A stretch of DNA of 6,949 bases, from NCBI GenBank assembly GCA_041477005.1, contig JBGOUJ010000420.1, positions 1 to 6,949 on the forward strand. The letters run 5' to 3'. The notes beneath the pieces were generated by a model that saw only the letters and a program-made list of their open reading frames with translations, had not been told where the DNA came from and did no database searches. The position numbers and the translations under genes were made by a program. This stretch comes from JBGOUJ01 sp041477005. Lineage in GTDB: Bacteria; Acidobacteriota; Terriglobia; Bryobacterales; JACQDG01. Positions 5,670-6,949 of this stretch are shown one piece after another (the stretch's first letter is position 1; each line of letters starts with the position of its first letter).

Positions 5670-6583
5670 ACCTGCTGGATCACCTTAAGCAGAGCCGTCA
5701 GCGAAGTCTCGCTCGCATGGGCCTTCCCCTTGGGGCTGCGGTAATGGGTCTCGAGCGTGAAGGTCTCCTTAAAGCCGTCTTTCAGCAACGCCCGGATCTG
5801 GCCCAGGTTGTCGAATTCGCCTTCGCCCACAGCGGACCACTCGACCTTCCCGTCCGGCCGATGCCGGTAATCGCGCAGGTGGACGTGGAAGATCCGCGCC
5901 GCGTCGAGCAAGCGGTAGCCGTCCGGAAACGACCGCTCGCCGCCGGCGCCGGCGTTGTTGGGATCCCAGGTGAGTCCCACGTTCTCGTTTCGAACGGCCT
6001 TGAGCAGCTCCGCCGAGTGCGCGCCGGTCTCCACGTAGCTGCCGCCGACGTTCTCCAACGCCAGCCGAAGGTTCTGCGCCTTGGCCCGCCGCCCCGCCTC
6101 CCGCACCAGCTCGTAAATGCGGGGAAGATCCTTCTTGCCCGGCTGCTCCCCCGGCTTATAGGTAAAAGCAAACACGCGGATCTTGTCCGTGCCGAAGATC
6201 TTGGCGCGGGCCATCGAGTCATCGAGCAGCTTCCACTGCTCGTCGAGCAAGCGCTGCCCCTCGGCCGTGTCCGGCGGCAGCGGCACTTTGAAGAAGCCTG
6301 TTCCCTCGATCGAGACCTTGATGCCATGCTCCTGGAACAGGTCGTGCGCCTCGCGGATCTTCCCGATCGGCTGCGCCGTATTGTACTGGCCCCAGATGTT
6401 GCGCACCTCGGCGTAGGACACCCCGAAGCGTCGCAAAAAGCGGATCGCCGTGAGCACGTCCTCGTCGATCTCATCGGTGGTGACGCCCAAGCGGACCTGC
6501 GACAGCGTAGCGGCGGAAAGCCCGCGCCAAAGCGAAGCCAGCGCCGGCGTGGATAGAATTTGGCGGCGAGAGTAGGATCCCAT
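5666..6583 (-). CDS. Sugar phosphate isomerase/epimerase family TIM-barrel protein, probably Tat-exported
   Basis: This encodes a 305-aa xylose isomerase-like TIM barrel (AP endonuclease 2 superfamily). Blocks typical of the family are VSYAEVRN (55-62), DKIRVFAF (133-140), LRLALENVGGSY (172-183), VGLTWDPNNAG (202-212), IFHVHLRDYR (231-240) and FTLETHY (275-281). The likely divalent-metal or acid-base residues are E177, D207, H233/H235 and E278, all present. The barrel starts near residue 30. The preceding residues carry SRRQILS (5-11) followed by a short moderately hydrophobic stretch, consistent with a twin-arginine signal, so the protein probably acts outside the cytoplasm, as do many homologues in Acidobacteriota and Planctomycetota. 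The substrate cannot be assigned; an oligosaccharide or keto-sugar is likely. No Shine-Dalgarno precedes the ATG, and a TATAAT lies 7 bases upstream, suggesting a leaderless message. It is convergent with the DUF4926 gene. Confidence 0.92.
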   Translation of the reverse strand: MGSYSRRQILSTPALASLWRGLSAATLSQVRLGVTTDEIDEDVLTAIRFLRRFGVSYAEVRNIWGQYNTAQPIGKIREAHDLFQEHGIKVSIEGTGFFKVPLPPDTAEGQRLLDEQWKLLDDSMARAKIFGTDKIRVFAFTYKPGEQPGKKDLPRIYELVREAGRRAKAQNLRLALENVGGSYVETGAHSAELLKAVRNENVGLTWDPNNAGAGGERSFPDGYRLLDAARIFHVHLRDYRHRPDGKVEWSAVGEGEFDNLGQIRALLKDGFKETFTLETHYRSPKGKAHASETSLTALLKVIQQV

Positions 6584-6590
6584 GGCCGCA

Positions 6591-6596
6591 ATTATA
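6591..6596 (-). promoter_or_regulatory. -10 box of the isomerase/epimerase gene
   Basis: A perfect TATAAT on the minus strand ends 7 bases before the ATG at 6583. Transcription would be expected to begin at or within a base or two of the start codon, so the message is probably leaderless, which matches the absence of a Shine-Dalgarno sequence. No convincing -35 is seen. The box overlaps the stop codon of the putative gene remnant at 6592-6732. Confidence 0.55.
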
Positions 6597-6732
6597 GCGC
6601 GGGCGCCGGCCAGTCGGCGTGGGGTCGTTTCAGGTCTTTCCCGCCGGTGGAGACCTCAACGGCCCAGGGTGCCGGCGTGAAGAAGGAGATGGAGTGGGCG
6701 CGGCTCGGTGATAATGCGGCGCCTTCCCTTGG
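6592..6732 (-). pseudogene. Possible C-terminal remnant of an unrecognised gene
   Basis: On the minus strand an open frame runs from just after an in-frame TAG (6735-6733) to a TAA at 6594-6592, giving 46 codons with no usable start codon. Its product contains AHSISFFTPAPWAVEVSTG and then KDLKRPHADWPAPAL. Over the 37 codons from CCG to the final GCG, 32 have G or C at the third position (about 86%), against about 65% at each of the first two positions, which is the signature of coding sequence in a GC-rich genome. It is out of frame with the isomerase gene. I do not recognise the family. It may be the decayed tail of a lost gene, a fragment of a dispersed element, or chance in a short stretch. 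Confidence 0.35.
6710..6715 (+). promoter_or_regulatory. Possible -10 box for the DUF4136 gene
   Basis: GATAAT matches the -10 consensus at 5 of 6 positions and lies 51 bases upstream of the ATG at 6767. No good -35 is present 17 bases upstream. TTAGAT at 6752-6757 with TTGGCT at 6729-6734 is a weaker alternative nearer the gene. No clear Shine-Dalgarno precedes the start codon. Confidence 0.25.
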
Positions 6733-6766
6733 CTAGCAGCTATTAAGTATGTTAGATTCGCCACAT

Positions 6767-6949
6767 ATGAAGACCCTCGCTCTCGGTTTGCTCGTTACGC
6801 TCGGCGCCTTCGCACAGAAAATTGAAATCGAGTCCGATCCGGCCGTGGACTTCTCCAAATTCAAGACTTTCGCCATCCGCGACGGTCGCCTGAATAGCAG
6901 GAACCCGTCGCTTAACAGCGAGTTGATCCGAAAGCGGCTGAGCGCCGAC
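6767..6949 (+). CDS. DUF4136 domain-containing protein, N-terminal part (cut by window end)
   Basis: 61 codons are visible before the sequence ends. MKTLALGLLVTLGAFAQ is a compact signal peptide with likely cleavage after AFA (residue 16). It is followed by KIEIESDPAVDFSKFKTFAI (18-37), the typical opening of DUF4136 proteins, in which the phrase 'D(F/Y)SKYKT(F/Y)' precedes a strand and the NSELIRKRL helix (50-58). DUF4136 members are usually periplasmic or outer-membrane lipoproteins of about 180-200 aa. This one lacks a lipobox cysteine, so it would be a soluble periplasmic protein if the chosen start is right. It is divergent from the isomerase/epimerase gene. The function of the family is unknown. 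Confidence 0.85.
   Translation, partial: MKTLALGLLVTLGAFAQKIEIESDPAVDFSKFKTFAIRDGRLNSRNPSLNSELIRKRLSAD

Noticed and set aside
5717..6556. Plus-strand open frame of 279 codons opposite the isomerase
   Set aside because: Antisense shadow of a clear TIM-barrel gene.
1..6949. CRISPR array, tRNA, rRNA, transposase or phage genes
   Set aside because: No regularly spaced repeats, no cloverleaf or conserved rRNA sequence, and no transposase or phage motifs were seen on either strand.

Overview
This is a GC-rich window (roughly 60-65% G+C by eye), mostly coding on the minus strand. The gene content points to a soil- or sediment-type Acidobacteriota, most likely a Bryobacterales / 'Solibacter'-like lineage. 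The reasons are a planctomycete-type cytochrome (DUF1549/DUF1553) gene followed by a Tat-exported DUF1501 gene, a Tat-type sugar phosphate isomerase/epimerase homologue, and a DUF4136 gene. Planctomycetota and Verrucomicrobiota also carry the first pair, so the placement is an inference.

Layout. (1) Positions 1-46 hold only a short spacer with a 10-bp palindrome. (2) Positions 47-4734, minus strand, hold a two-gene unit: a 1027-aa exported multidomain protein (PSCyt1 haem motif, DUF1549, coiled coil, LamG-like domain, DUF1553), then a 482-aa DUF1501 protein with a twin-arginine signal. The two are separated by 155 bases that carry a 73-base imperfect palindrome of a dispersed-repeat type. (3) Positions 4889-5669, plus strand, hold two small genes, DUF6883 (110 aa) and DUF4926 (78 aa). 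They are separated by 211 bases that contain a consensus -10 box for the second gene. (4) Positions 5666-6583, minus strand, hold a sugar phosphate isomerase/epimerase-like TIM barrel. It converges on the DUF4926 gene so tightly that the two stop codons share the sequence TTAA. (5) Positions 6584-6766 are a divergent spacer that appears to contain the C-terminal remnant of an unrecognised minus-strand gene. (6) From 6767 to the right edge, plus strand, is the start of an exported DUF4136 protein cut off by the window end.

How the genes fit together. The DUF1549/DUF1553 and DUF1501 proteins are a recurrent pair and probably act together outside the cytoplasmic membrane; their substrate is not established. 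The DUF6883-DUF4926 pair is the best candidate for an under-described system. Its size, pairing and separate promoter would suit a toxin/antitoxin- or immunity-like cassette, but nothing in the sequence proves that. All complete genes appear intact. No RNA gene, CRISPR array, transposase or origin was recognised.
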